This document shows positions 27,609-42,125 of a DNA stretch of 62,000 nucleotides, one piece after another. A program made the translations under genes and the position numbers. How positions within the stretch are numbered: the first letter of the stretch is position 1; each line of letters opens with the position of its first letter. Location: NCBI RefSeq assembly GCF_000003815.2, contig NC_049993.1:11473703-11535702 (forward strand), in the 5' to 3' direction. The DNA comes from Branchiostoma floridae. Its lineage: Eukaryota; Chordata; Leptocardii; Amphioxiformes; Branchiostomatidae. The notes below the pieces were generated by a model. It was not told where the DNA came from and did no database searches. It was given only the letters and a program-made list of their open reading frames with translations.

Positions 27609-30600
27609 ACAAATGCACACACAAATGTAGCTGATGTGGAAGAAAAAGTAATTAGCTGCTGCAAGCAGTAAAAAATGGCAAGATACTAGTACCTCTTTTT
27701 ATATCTGAAGGGGTACATTTCCTTATGTTTCATTTAGTCATGCATTTTTGTAATATCTAAGAATATTGTGTTTATGGATTTATTAGGACTTCAATCAAGT
27801 AAATATCAAGTATATTAATAATATGTACCTTTGTTATATTTTGTCAGACATTTACCTCTTCTGTCAATAAGATGCATAACAGCCAGCAGGCCAATTTGGG
27901 TTTTGGGAATAAAGGCTCAAACAAACAAAAATAAACATTGTCCCCTGCATCCTCTCGTTAGTCAGTCAGACTGAATCAGAGAATGACTTCAGGTGTATCT
28001 GAGCCTGACCACCCCCATATAGCCTCACTTGGTAGCTCCCAAAGTTGAAAGGTCACGGGTTACCCATGATTCCTCGCCGCGCATGCGCATCAGTCTAATT
28101 TTTTGAGCGATACTGAAAACACCCCCTGTAGTTTCCAGCTCCGGTTTGGGGGTCCCATCGCGTTTTTTGGGACCCGGACACGACTTTCTTCGAAGACTTC
28201 GGCGGCTCGGCGATTTTCTACGGGCGGCGCAGGAGTTTTTAGCGGCTTTGCAGCGACGGGGGCCGCAAGAACTCCGAACAAGTTCGTCAACATGTGCGCC
28301 GAGGGTCGGCGCCATTACTATCGTCAGTCTTCAACGTCGACTTCTACGCCAGTTTGGGCGTTTTGGGTGCTCTTTCGGGGGTACTCAAGCGATGGAGTTC
28401 GAGGTCTCTCGTTCGGGAAGGTTGTCGAGCTTGCTCCGACCGCGAACCGAGAAGGATGGCGCCGAGAAGAAGTTGAGAAGTTGGCGCCAAGAACGAAGAA
28501 GAAGGTGGCGACATCGCTATCAGCGGCCACAAAGAAGATGAAGACGACAGGGCTGGCGTCAGCGAAGTTTCACCGGCTGCTAGCAGCGATGTACGTATTT
28601 TTCTGTATTTATTTCAGAAACGCTGGTGGCTTTTCAAGATAGATGAGGACGCAGTTTTGTCAACCTATGCCGGGATCCGGCATGCTCCGTCTCCAATGGG
28701 TGCCGTTCCAGAGAAGCAACGGCGACGTGACGTGGCTGTCCACAGCTTGCGACGAGACTACTACGACGAGACAGCAGGAGCGTTAGCGGCTGCTGGGACG
28801 GCAGTGTCTTCGTGGATGCAGCTAGGCCCGATGAAGAAGTCAGTCAGGCACCTTGTGTTGCTGACGACTTGGTGGTTGAAGAGAAGATGTCCTTTGAACA
28901 CGACAAGCCCTGTCGTGGCAACGACTTGGAGACTTCACAACATCATACCGAACAACGCTTGTCCACGTTGGCGGTGCTGACTTCAACTACACAGCATCAA
29001 GAGCGGTAGTCAGCTGCCTTTACATGAAGCAGGGTGAGCTCTTTGTTCTCACATCTCTGTTTCAATGTACTTGTTCAATGTTTTCAATTTTTTAGTGGCA
29101 GGTTGGAAAACCTTTTGTTTAACAAAATAATGAATTAACCTAGGCAGTTAATTCAGTTGTGGTAGTTTTTTGAACAACTACAGTTTTCAGTGTTGTAGTT
29201 TTGAACAACTATGTTTGTTATGTATGATTGCTAGGACAGTTCTTACTTCCTAGGCTCAGTTCTTGCCCAACTGTCTTGCACATGTGGGTTTTATGTGAGT
29301 TTTTCCCAGGGTGTTCGGGATTTTTTCTTAGATCCTATGTTCCCTTGATCTGGGATAAAGGTCGTCGACTTGGCCTCAGAGATTAGGTCCATTCGGCTAT
29401 GTTGGCAAGCAGAACAAGTCAACAGCTAGACGCAGATGTGGTTACAGCATCGGTCACATGTCGTCGAGCAGAGACGCTCTACTACAACTACTTGCAGGGG
29501 CCAAGCTACTGTCTGGGTGGTTCTCGTCAGTACTGCACAGCAGTCTTTCTCAACTCTTCAGCAGTGAGGTCGGACAATTAGCTGACGCATCTCCGACAAG
29601 AGAGACACTTAGGTGTTCAACCATCCATCAACCTGTATTCCACAGTATGCGGCTTCTGCGCAGGGGCAGACTAGTCCACTTCCTACGGCGGTGGTGGCAG
29701 GCGTCTGTGGATCCCAGGACCCTACAGTGCGTGAAGGGGTACAAGTGGGAGCAGTTCGCCACAAGACGGTGGGCTTCTTCTTTCCTTCCACAGGTTNNNN
29801 NNNNNNNNNNNNNNNNNNNNNNNNNNNNNNNNNNNNNNNNNNNNNNNNNNNNNNNNNNNNNNNNNNNNNNNNNNNNNNNNNNNNNNNNNNNNNNNNNNNN
29901 TACAGGTTCGTCTTTAGGATGCCAAGTTGGGTGTTCCTGAACACCTCATCCAGCCGGGAGACTAAGTGGGGAAGGTCATCAGAAGGATGCTTCTTCACAT
30001 CCCAGACGTAGAGAACCGGCATCGCTGGGAGTTCCAGCGTGCGTTTCTTCCGGCTCGTTGTCTCCTTATTGGAGTCCCAACGACGCACAGCCTTCAGTTT
30101 TGAAGGTGTTCATCCCTGAACTGAGTGGAGGTTGGTCCTGGCTACATGGACGATGGCAACTGTTGACAACTAGAGTCTGGAGCTGCTCTCACCTTGGTTC
30201 TTCCCGAGCAGAGACGGCGCAGATCATCTTATCGTCTTTCTGGACGACAACTGTTGACAACTACAGTCAACAGCTGCTCTCAACCCAGGTTTCATCCCGA
30301 GCAGAGTCAACGCAGCTTTTCCCTAGAGTCGGCTTGACTCTATGCTGAGGGCAACTTGGTCTCTGACTACAAGGTGCTGGAGTTGCAGCATCTAGCAGAC
30401 AACTTTCTGTTTTCAGACAGAATCATCAGAGCAGAGAAGTTGGCAGCTTGACGGGCAGAGCACAAGCCACAACAGTGTCAGTTGGCACACAACTCTCGTC
30501 TCTGCACTTCAGAAGTCTTCAGGTGTCTGCTCATCGCAGTTCCTCAAGTGACAAGAGGAACTCAGCTTCTTGGGCTGCCGTCAGATGCAGCTCAGGTACG

Positions 30601-33600
30601 CAGAAGTCTGGTGAAGACATCAGTTGTACAGTCACGTCTAGAGTGCAGCCCTCGGCAGTTCTGCAACAGCATTCCCACAGGAAGACACTGGTCTGTAGAA
30701 GAGAGGTCAGCACACAGCAATCGGGACGGCAGGACACCTCATCAGTCCTTGGTTTCTACAAGGAGATGGTGAGCGGACACAGTCTGCTCCTACAACTCAA
30801 CAGTGATGGCTCAACTGAATCATCCAGGAGGTGCAAGATCACGGTTTTGCTAAGGGTGATCTTCGACCTGTGGCAGTGGTACACAGACAGAGATGGTCTG
30901 TATCAGCACAGCACTCCCCAGATGGGGATATGTGTGACAGGACGTCGGCTCCCGGCATTACCTGTAGCCACGACTTGGACTCTAGATCGACATACGTTCT
31001 TGAGTCTTCAGGCGACATTTCCACTACTCTTAAGGGGGTGGATATGTTCGCATCCTGAACAACTCCAGCTACCACTGTAGGTTGACTCTGGACCGGCTAA
31101 CGTCTAGAGTTTTCAGAGTACTTTTCTACTTGGTTGGAAGGTGGATCGGTTCACACTCCGATCAAGCCAACAACTGCAAATGGAACGACTGAAGGCAGAT
31201 GTCTACCTTCTACACATTCTTCTGATTGTTGGGCAATCTGGGAGATACAACAGGATGAGGTTCACCTACTTCTCATCACTCCGGATGAGACACAGCAGTT
31301 CTACTACTCACACCTGCTGGAGATGTAAGCCCTGCTACTCCTTCACATCTACTGTCTACTATCTTGAGTGTGACTCACTCAGAAGTAGAGTGACTTCAAC
31401 AAGCTGCACAGCATGTTGCCGGTGACAGTACAGTCAGTACAGACTTGTGCCAGCACTACGCAGTTTCCTGAGGGCGTACTGGGGTTTTTGGAGTACAGAT
31501 TCAGTATTCCTCAACTTGTTACAACTTGAGTAGCTGGTGCAGTCAGGAGGACTAGGGTCCCTGCATCTCTAACACACTGCTGGTTTTCTTACAGTTCTTG
31601 TGTGGGAAGTTCTACGGTCAGGACCTTGTTCTCTACAGATCTACAGATCTTCAATCTACAACGCAGAAGGTCAACCTTTAGGAACACTCCTGCTGGTAAG
31701 GCGTTTCTTATGAGGGACGGCCAGCTTTACCTAAGTATGTTTCACATGGAACATTGGTAAAGTTTTCTAATAATGGTTTTTTCCAGTGAGATCCTGGCAC
31801 TTCAGCTTGTTCATTAATCATTATTTTTACTTGGCAGTAAGAGTTCCAACTCTTCCTTCTTGGAGGTCAAGTACAAGAAGAGTTTCTTGACGGATTCAGT
31901 GTCACCTTCAATAAGTTGTTATGGTTCCATGGTAAGGTTTGGTGGCACATGTTGTGTTTGCCAAGTTTTTTGCCGCGGGGTAGGAGAATTCTCCAGTCCC
32001 CTCTATGGAAGGTCTAGGTGTCAACAACTTCAGTCACGGTTTATGTCAGGATTGTTTGTGTGTGCTGGTTGGAGCCACATCAGGCCGTGACTCCTGCAAC
32101 CTCTGTGGTATGATTTATCTCTGTTTCTACAGGAGCCAACCTTGGTCATACCCAGTTCCTGGACTCTCCACAAGAAGTGCTTCTGTGGTTGCTGCGGCAA
32201 AGGAAGAGGGGGGGGGCTCGTTTGAGTCAACCATCTGGTCTCCCTCTGCTTATTTGTGAATTCAGAAGTCATGTCCCTCTGCTTATTTGTGAATTCAGAA
32301 GTCATGTGATTATCTTATTTCATGTGATATCTCATTTCACGTGATATCATTTTCATGTGATATATATCTGACATCTGTCATGTAATGTCTTCATGTGACA
32401 TCCATGTGATATCTTATATTCATGTACTGGTCTTATGTCCTGGCCTCAGGCTACAAAGTCACCTGAAGTCATTCTCTGATTCAGTCTGACTGACTAACGA
32501 GAGGATGCAGGGGACAATTAGAAATTGTACTAACCTGTGCAGGACAGGTATAATTGTCCCTGCATCCCTCGTTGTCAGGCAGACTCCCTCCCTGGCAGGT
32601 AAGGAATTTTTCTTGTTCCTGTGAAGTCCCTCCCGAGACTGCTTCGGCCAGGAGTTCTACAAACAGTAGACTGATGCGCATGCGCGGCGAGGAATCATGG
32701 GTAACCCGTGACCTTTCAACTTTGGGAGCTACCAAGTGAGGCTATATGGGGGTGGTCAGGCTCAGATACACCTGAAGTCATTCTCTGATTCAGTCTGCCT
32801 GACAACGAGGGATGCAGGGACAATTATACCTGTCCTGCACAGGTTAGTACAATTTCTAATTGTATTCTTATTGTGATGCTTGTTACTTCCAGTCGCCCGA
32901 GGTGCAGCATGGGTCAGTGCTGGGGCTGGGTTATGCCATAGGCCGACATCTGTACATCAAAAGGACTCAGGTTACAGTGGAAGATCTGGAGGAAGAGAAG
33001 GACCATGGAGCAGCCACTGGTAACATCTCTGACATGGAAGTGGCAGCAGTCAAGGCTATAGGTGAGTTCACTAGTGCTTGAGTAAATGCTTTTGGGCATA
33101 TCTTATTACCTGGATGTCTAACCTTCATTGGCATATTTTGGAAAGACTAGTTTTGATGAACAGTAACTATCAGGTGAAAAGTAATACAATGTATTGTACT
33201 GTGTATTGTAATACCCACCATTATTTTATGACTTATGCATCTTTGGTGCAGTTCATTCCAACTTTAGAAGGTAGACTCTCATGTTGACTAGCATCTTTTT
33301 ATTGTTTTTGGTGTGTCTGTGTGTGTCTGTCTTTCCAGATTTTTGTAGTCAGCATAACTTAAGAACCTCTGTATGGATTATGATGATATTTGGTTATTGG
33401 GAAGGTGTCGGGAAGATGAAGGTCAAGGTTGATTTTGGGCCCCCTTGTATGTCATTGTGATCTTTGTACTGCAGCAGAACTTCCATTTTTTGTATCTTTT
33501 GACCTGGACATGCTATCTGCTATAAATTTACAGTCAAACCTGCCCGAGCGACCACCTCTTCTCAGCGACCACCTGGCCATTTCGACCGCTTTTTCTCGGT

Positions 33601-36600
33601 CCCGATTTTTTTTCCCATTGACGTAAGCATTAAGCGACCTTTTCTCAACGACCACCTGGCCAACGCGACCGCGACCGGCAAAAATGGGACCCATAACGAC
33701 CGCGTCATTTTCAACCTTGAGGTTTTCATCGATCTTTGATGATAACTAGCGCCATTTTGTGCCGAAATCGGCCAGTTTGCGTCGATGTTATGTTTAGAAT
33801 AAAGATGGCGGCGGTCAATGGGGAAGTCTACTGTAATATGGGAGGAAATTTCGTTGTAAGAAAATCCAAATTTTGTTGTTACAGAAGTTTTTTTTTAAAT
33901 CTCCATCATTATAAAAAGAACAAATGCTGAAACGCATATAGCCTCATACCTTTTTAAGAAAGATCTGTGTAGCTCATACCTTTTTAAGAAAGATCTGTCC
34001 ATGTTGCATTCCTGCGTCTACGATCGTCTCAATATTTGTACACTAACGTTTTAGACAGTAGGGGAACTTTGATTCTGTCAGTTACCATACAAGCCTTTAT
34101 GCGTCGCTGTGTTCTTTATCGCCGTATCTGAAATAACTACCGTGTACTTTTCGCGTGCATGTGCATGTTGTATTTGACATTAAAGACCTCGCTTACTTAC
34201 TTCTTTGCGTGCGTGTGCTTGCTATTTGCCATTAAACACAACGGAAACCATTTATGCTATGCATCGGGCATGTTTTGAGTCGATACTCTTCTCAGCGACC
34301 ACCTGTCCAAATCGACCACTTTTTCCCAGTCCCCCAGGTGGTCGACTTGGGCAGGTTTGACTGTTCATACAATGCAATCTTTGTCTACCACAACAATTCT
34401 ATAACATTGTAATCATTCTGACTTGCTAGCTAGCATAAGTTTTCACTAGTCTAGATTCACTGATTGAGTTGAATTTTTCTTAATACCAGGGCTGTCCCAA
34501 GGACCCTTCCCTTTGTCCTGGGGCAGAAATTTGCTTGTTGGGATGGACAGAAATTTCACCCAATCCATCCCAAAAATCTGAACTTCACAACATGAAACTG
34601 ATGAAATTTTATTTTTGTAAGCTTAAAATTACACTTTTAACAGCAAAATTAACAACACAGGCTCCAAAACAATGAGAGGGACAGCCCTACTTAATACATG
34701 TACATTATGTTTTTGTAACTATTTCGTTGTTGTTTATAGTTGAGATGCTGGACAACCCCAGCAGCCTGTTGGCTTCAGCAGCCTGCACTGCCCTGGGGGA
34801 GATCGCCAGGAACGGGCCACTACCACTGCCCACGGGAGGGGTGGGCAAAGGCAAGGGGAAGAACCCCAACCCCTGCACCAAACTGGCCATTGTGGATAAA
34901 CTAGTGGCAAGAGTCAAGTCAAGCAAGGACTCCAATAAGGTACACAAAGTATATAGATTAGATACTTTTTGCCTGGGGAGTTTTTGTTATGTTGTTACTA
35001 CCGGTAATCCCTTTATCAAAGCTACTGTACATTGCCATACCTAGACAGTAACATTGTTTTTCACAAAGTGTAGATAATTTTTACGAAGGGGAGTTTTGTT
35101 AAGTGCCTACAAATCTCTTGATTGAAACAAAGCACTACCATACCTTGACAGTAACATTGTTTTTCACAAAGTGTAGATAATTTTTACGAAGGGGAGTTTT
35201 GTTAAGTGCCTACAAATCTCTTGATTGAAACAAAGCACTACCATACCTAGGCAGTAACATTGTATTTCATCCGTTACCTGTGCGGACTAGTTGGATTTAG
35301 CTAAATATACAGAAAGATCCAAAATTTATGTATGATGTGTATGTCTGACTTGGTCTAGTGAGGCAAAAGCTCCTGAGGCTATACCTGATATCCTGCTAAT
35401 ATCATGTCTGAGCTAAGGATGAATTGTGAGGAAAATGCAAGGACCAATATAGAGGGTTAACTTGTTTCCATACATAACCATGGCAGCTCGCTCCAGACCC
35501 TTGCGATTTAGCCCCGCCTATTGTAAGCTCCTCGCAATTCAGCCCCTGGCTGCAAAGAGTGAGTAGTCGGCCCACCCAATAACAATAACAATCCCTGTCT
35601 CAGCTAAAAGAACGTCTGTGCCAGACCCTGGGTTACCTGCCGGTGGGAGACCCTGACTTCCAGCACCAGAGAGCTGTGCTACAGGGCCTGCTGGAGGCTG
35701 CTGAGGTGAGTAATAAGGAATCTCTCCTCTAGCAGTTTAAAGTGGTGTTGGATGCAGTGGTATCTTGTGCAATGTAGAACTTTGATTTGTACTTCAATGA
35801 ATTGACCTTGCTTTGCGCAACCAGTAAATTGTCTTTGGGCTTTACACATTATTTTTGTAGTAGGTACAAGCTGCATAACACTGTATTAGATACTCATTTT
35901 CACCCGAGTCGAGTGAGGAAATAGGTGCAATTTTCAAGGGCACAACATTAGGGCCTAGAATCAATGGATGCTAAGTTAATAACCTTAACCACAAGTCAAG
36001 ACCACATTGCCATACCTTGTGCACTGGTTCATCTAATACTAATATTATGAAATATTTCCAGGTAAGAGCACCAGAGCTCCACTTCACAGTGGGCGAGGCG
36101 CTGGCGTGTGCGGCCCTGGGGCCCCGATCTGGAGCAGGCAGGGACATGTGGACTGATTACTTTGTACAGTATCTAATAGTATGAAATATTTCCAGGTAAG
36201 AGCACCAGAGCTCCACTTCACAGTGGGCGAGGCGCTGGCGTGTGCGGCCCTGGGGCCCCGATCTGGAGCAGGCAGGGACATGTAGACTGATTACTTTGTA
36301 CAGTATCTAATAGTATGAAATATTTCCAGGTAAGAGCACCAGAGCTCCACTTCACAGTGGGCGAGGCGCTGGCGTGTGCGGCCCTGGGTCCCCGATCTGG
36401 AGCAGGCAGGGACATGTGGACTGATTACTTTGTACAGTATCTAATAGTATGAAATATTTCCAGGTAAGAGCACCAGAGCTCCACTTCACAGTGGGCGAGG
36501 CGCTGGCGTGTGCGGCCCTGGGGCCCCGATCTGGAGCAGGCAGGGACATGTGGACTGATTACTTTGTACAGTATCTAATAGTATGATGTATTTCCCAGGT

Positions 36601-39600
36601 AAGAGCACCAGAGCTCCACTTCACAGTGGGCGAGGCGCTGGCGTGTGCGGCCCTGGGGCCCCGATCTGGAGCAGGCAGGGACATGTGGACTGATTACTTT
36701 GTACAGTATCTAATAGTATGAAATATTTCCAGGTAAGAGCACCAGAGCTCCACTTCACCGTGGGTGAGGCGCTGGCGTGTGCGGCCCTGGGCCCCCGGTC
36801 TGGAGCAGGCAGGGACATGTGGACTGAGGAGGATAAAGAATACCGCACGGAGGCTGGGGCAGGGAGAGGGAAGGATGAAATGGCGTGGATGGTGGGGATC
36901 GTCTTGGAGAAGTACAGTCGGGACCAGAAGCCTTGGATCAGACAGGTACGCCTTCTTTAGTTTCTCCTCTTGATGCAAACATCCTGTTCATCTGGGAGTT
37001 TATTTAAAGGTTCAAAATCCGTAGTCACGGAACTAGAAGATGTGGCTGCAAATGATTTAAGGGTTATGGATGGATTTTGTAATGAGCTGGTAGAAGTAGA
37101 GTTTTACATTTACTGCTATGTACTATTGTAGGAATTACAAATTGGTTGCCTGATTTCATTATGTACACTTTTCCCCCACTGTACAGTCTGCAGGTATCTG
37201 GCTGCTTTCTCTGGTTAAGAAGGCAGGAGAACACCAAGTTATACAGGTACAGGTACCACCTGATCTGTTATACATGTAGGATACATGTTACATAGACTCA
37301 TACAATGTATGTTTTTGTTATGCTTACCTGATGTTTTTATTGGATTCCATTTTTGATATCTCTATTTTCTTGGCCTGTTTTGATTCTAAGAACTGACTTG
37401 CTTTTGTTCAGGGTCGTCTGAAAGAAATCCAGAACATCTTCTTGAACCTACTATCTGAGCCTGATGGTAAGAATTTATCTTAAAAACTTTTGTAGACACT
37501 TCAAAAATTAAAGGACACAGTTGTATACAGATATGGTAAAATAATAAGCTTTTCGTACCATAAGAAGGTGCTGTTTTGTGACTGATGCAAAAGTATTGTA
37601 CCAATATTCAATCAGTGCTTGAATAATTCCGATGTCTTGTTCAAGGAAGACATTACATACAGAAATTCTATATAATTGACCTTATGAAGGGGTAGAGATG
37701 AAACAGTTTAAAATGAAAGTATGCTGCCACTGTAGGAATTTACTGTGATATATAAAGCCAAACCATCCCAGTGGTGCTAGGTTTGACTTGTGCCCTGTGT
37801 TCCAGACCTGACCCAGGACGTGGGGTCCAAAGGCCTGGGGCTGGTGTATGAGCGAGGAGGCAGTGGGCACAGGGATGAACTGGTGGCACTGCTGGTGGAT
37901 ACTCTCATGTCTGGGAGAAGGTATGGGATGGGACAATTTCATTTACAGTACCTTGTTCCTGCTGTAAGGATACATCAGATTCTATGCATCTAAATCTGTA
38001 CTGGTTATAGCAGATTGAAGTAAAAGGGTTGCCAGTTGAGAGTGTTGATGTTTATGAAATAGCAAAGCAAACTTGACAGTACTTGTGAAAAACTTGCAAA
38101 TGATTCTTATATTATGCTACCTCCTTTTTTGCTAACTGTAATGTGAACTAGCCCCCCCCCCCCCCAAATCTGATCATAATGTAAAATTGCCACTAGCCAA
38201 AATGCATCATATAGGTACAAATGTAATTCCAAACAGTTGTCTAGTGGATCAGTGTTTGATACCAGTGTTGTTGTTTGTTCAGATCTGCCCAACATGTGAC
38301 AGGAGAGACAACAGTGTTCCAGGCTGGAGAACTGGGAAGAACACCTGGCGGGTGGGTAATATTTTACACAGTGATGTTACAGTTTTACATTGTACTCACA
38401 TTCAATGTACAGTTGTACAGTCATGTAGAATATTCTTCGTCTTAATTTTGGAGGTTTTGAAAAAAGCTTAGACTTGAAAACCAGCAGTAGAATGGAGTCT
38501 TGCATGCAATTTCAGCAATAACGTGCATACACCAAAGCAGACCTTGATAGCCATGAGAACTGTAAGAATGTAATCTGTTATTTTGTTGACAGGGAGACCA
38601 TGTCCACCTATAAGGAACTGTGTTCACTGGCCAGCGACCTAAACCAGCCTGACCTCATCTACAAGTTCATGAACTTGGCCAACCACAATGCCATGTGGAA
38701 CTCCAAGAAGGTGAGCAAATTCTGGTGCTTAAAACTTTACTTTGAGAGACTTTCTATTTAAACTTTGTATGATAGATAGGTTTAAGTTAGATATTTGATT
38801 ATAACTAGAATCATTGAAAGAACATTAAATGTAATTGCTGGTGGTAGTCAGGACCCTGTTTGCCAGGTCATCATTATCCATATAACATCAATGGTTATCT
38901 TCAAGCCACATGTAACCAGCTAATGAAACCACTGTTTAATAAAAGAAACAGAGTGGAGACATTTGTCCCTATCCATGATTGGATGCCATATACTCATAAA
39001 TGGTCTGGTGACTCTGTCAGGAGACTCATTTCCAGATGTGGCGGCCATCTTGAATTTTCCAGTAGATATGACATAAAATACTGTAGTATATCCCTGACTG
39101 AACATTCATTACTAAGCTCTTGTCCCCACCCCAGGGAGCTGCGTTTGGCTTCAGCACCATCGCGCTGCAGGCAGGTGAACAGTTGACCCCATACCTGCCC
39201 AAAATCATCCCCCGGCTCTACCGCTACCAGTTCGACCCCAACCCCAACATTCGCCAGTCCATGACCAGCATCTGGAGCGCTCTGGTGCCCGAGACAAGGA
39301 AAACTGTAAGTACCTCAGTCTCTTTCATCTTGAGAATGACCGGGTATAGCATCTTCAACATTTATGCCTTATGAACACATAGCAATAATACCTTCTATTG
39401 GTAGGATTCCTGTTTGTATATAGTATCCCAATTACATTCATTCTCTTGTTGTTGTTGTCTCTCTAACCGCTTCAGGTTCGTTGGTATCTGGTCAAATGTG
39501 CTTTTGAAATGACATAAAATATTTTCTGTCATTTGAAAACAACCTACTTGATACAATATCTAAATAGAAAATTGTGTTATCTGTAATGAGAGACCCAGAT

Positions 39601-42086
39601 GCATCGGGAGTTGTTGCATATGATGCTTCCATTATATAAACAGACATCATTCCTCTGGGTACAGCAGAAAGCCATTGAACGTAATCTGTCTGTCGATGTT
39701 ACCGTAGATAGCAAACCTCTCCCCCCGGTGGAGCCTGAGCCACACGGTGTCTCCCCGCTTCAGTTCCAACACCACGCTCTGACTCTGCATGATGCGCCGC
39801 GGCACGGCGTTGGCGTACAACGTCACCTGACTCTCCTCCCCCCGCATCAACTGCACCCCCATGAACTTCTCAAAATAAGACTGGACCGTGTACACAAAGT
39901 AGTAGATCCCTGCAACCCTGCAGCGGAACAGCCCTTCATCTGGGGAGAAGTCCTTAGCAAAGTTCACAAACACCTTGTCGAAGGTGATTCGCTGATGGGA
40001 CTCGTTCCGTCCTAGAAGCGGGTTGCTCCGAGCAACGGAAAAGACTGCTTTTTGGGGAGCTGGAGAGGGGTCTCCCTTTTCCCCTTTGTCACCTTTGACC
40101 CCTGGCGGACCAGGTGGGCCTGGAAGAGGAAGTAGCAGAATGTACAGTACTGGAATCAAGTCTTTAAACAAGACCATAGTTTCAACACTTCTATTGGTCA
40201 GCCTTTTGGTCATATGTTCGTAAATCATCTTAGACATAAAAAGATGCCCAATACCTCAAGGAAGTAGTGTTCTCACCTGTGTCACCTTGATCCCCAGGTG
40301 GTCCTATATCACCTGTATCACCTGCTTCCCCTTTGTCTCCCTGTGGACCAGGGTCACCTGTGAGTCAATCATGAAGTTTTACAGTTTAAGCAGAATATCT
40401 CCACTGAAACATACTAGTATGTACAGGTACCAAGTATTGTATCAATAACGTTAAAATTGTTAGGTTAACAGTGTGCCCAACCTGGAATTTATCCCTTTAT
40501 AAATTTTTTTTCAACATTTCCCAAGGACTAGTAGACATAACTTTGAATTTAGTTACTTTTGTGTCCTATCTTGCTGTTGCACTGTTTGCTACACATAGAG
40601 TAAAACTAGTTTACAAGGGTGTCAAAATAACTACCAGGTACTGTACAGTAAGTAATAAAACTTTTACAGTATTATTTTTCACAGTGATCTCTTTACAAAT
40701 TCATGACACTGTGAATTAAAATCGTAGCAAAAACCTTATTTTTCCTCTTTCCGCAAAATAAAGCTACCATGAAAGTAAATGAATTTGCAGTACATTGTCA
40801 TTCAAAAGAATCCCAGATGTTGGATGTACCTTTTGGTCCTTGCATGAGGGCATAGGCAATGGGAGGTGACACCACATCATCACAGCACAGACCACAGGTG
40901 TCACTGTCACCTAGTGTCATGAGATTACACAAACAATACACAAGCACCAACAACCTTAACATACTTATCAACTGCAGCATTTTGTACAACAAACTTGAAG
41001 GGACCTTCATGTACATGAATTATATAAAATACTTTGTGGTACAAAATGGGATAGTCCATGGAGTTCAAAAAGTGTTTTAAGGTAGTACTGTAGTATTATA
41101 GAGAATACTTCTGTAGGCGGAAGAATATTTTACAAAGCTATTGTATTTTTATTTGGTCAATTTGTTTAAGACTCCTTGCATTTTTTAGACTTGCACTTTG
41201 CGCTAGATAAAATTATTTTTGTGCATAACATTTTATTGGAAGTGATGTCCCTCCCCTGTAAGGATCTGGAATGGAACATTCCAAGCTATTGTTGCCTCCC
41301 ATTCATACAGTATTGTACATCCTGGTTCTGAGTGGTAATCTAGCAACAGTTGAGAAAACAGTCGGATGTTGAGGAATGAACCACTGAAATGCGTGGGGAA
41401 GCAAACATCACACAGACGATTGAATTACACTCTTCTTGGGTTTAAACTTAGCTGGCAGAAAAAAAATGTTGACTGCTCATCTCATGAGCACCTCCTTTCA
41501 GATGGGCTTGGAACTGCAGCTGCCATATTACCCCGATCTTTGAGTGTTACTAGTAATTCACAGGTTGAGTGTAGGTTTACATGTAGATACTAAGTAGCAC
41601 AATTGCTATCCTTGTACATGTATTATTGGAAGAATATAAACTTTAAAGTATATGTTTGTGAATGTCAATGAATCAGTACATGTAGATACAATAGAAGTCA
41701 TCAATATTGATTAGTTTTGGAGACAATGTTGCACATAACATTAGTTGCATTGCTTGATTCCCAGCTGTATTGATACTTTGCAGTTGGTATGTACCCAGAG
41801 TGGCTGTTAGAGCTTTTGTCTTTGCATCTGCTGAATGTCTGTGTTTAATTCTGCTGTATTCCTTTCAGATTGACAAATACATTAAGGAGATTCTGGACGA
41901 CCTCCAGACCAACTTGACAAACAGTCAGTGGAGAGTCAGGGAGTCCAGGTACAGTACATCACTCTGATGGTATGATGCAGTAACCTTAGTATGTGTCTGG
42001 TGGACATTATTCCTGTACAATCCTTCCTAGTATACCCCTATGGCTATTGAGTTGCTATTTTCAGACAGCCTGTTACATGTATGTGT

Positions 42087-42125
<39 letters not shown>

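Larger units (their letters stand above)
27937..32862. mobile_element. DIRS-type tyrosine-recombinase retroelement, degenerate or non-autonomous
   Basis: The two ends are inverted repeats of about 160 bp (27937-28097 against 32669-32826), and the right end extends about 36 bp further. An internal complementary region at 32461-32584 consists of the complement of the extreme left end joined directly to the complement of the extreme right end. This inverted-repeat plus internal-complementary-region layout is diagnostic of DIRS elements. ATTG occurs at both outer borders and once at the junction inside the internal region. The interior is GC-richer than the host intron and looks formerly coding, but frames are broken and an N gap (29797-29900) interrupts it. 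I could not confirm reverse transcriptase, RNase H or tyrosine recombinase motifs. It fills ECM29 intron 21. Confidence 0.85.

Noticed and set aside
27350-27671. Cys/Val-rich and Thr/His-rich ORFs
   Set aside because: They are translations of the (CA)n microsatellite and show no other coding sign.
36084-36848. Repeated 65-codon minus-strand ORFs beginning [20 protein letters not shown]
   Set aside because: They are antisense shadows of the GC-rich exon-25 copies. The plus-strand frame matches vertebrate ECM29 and explains the repeat.
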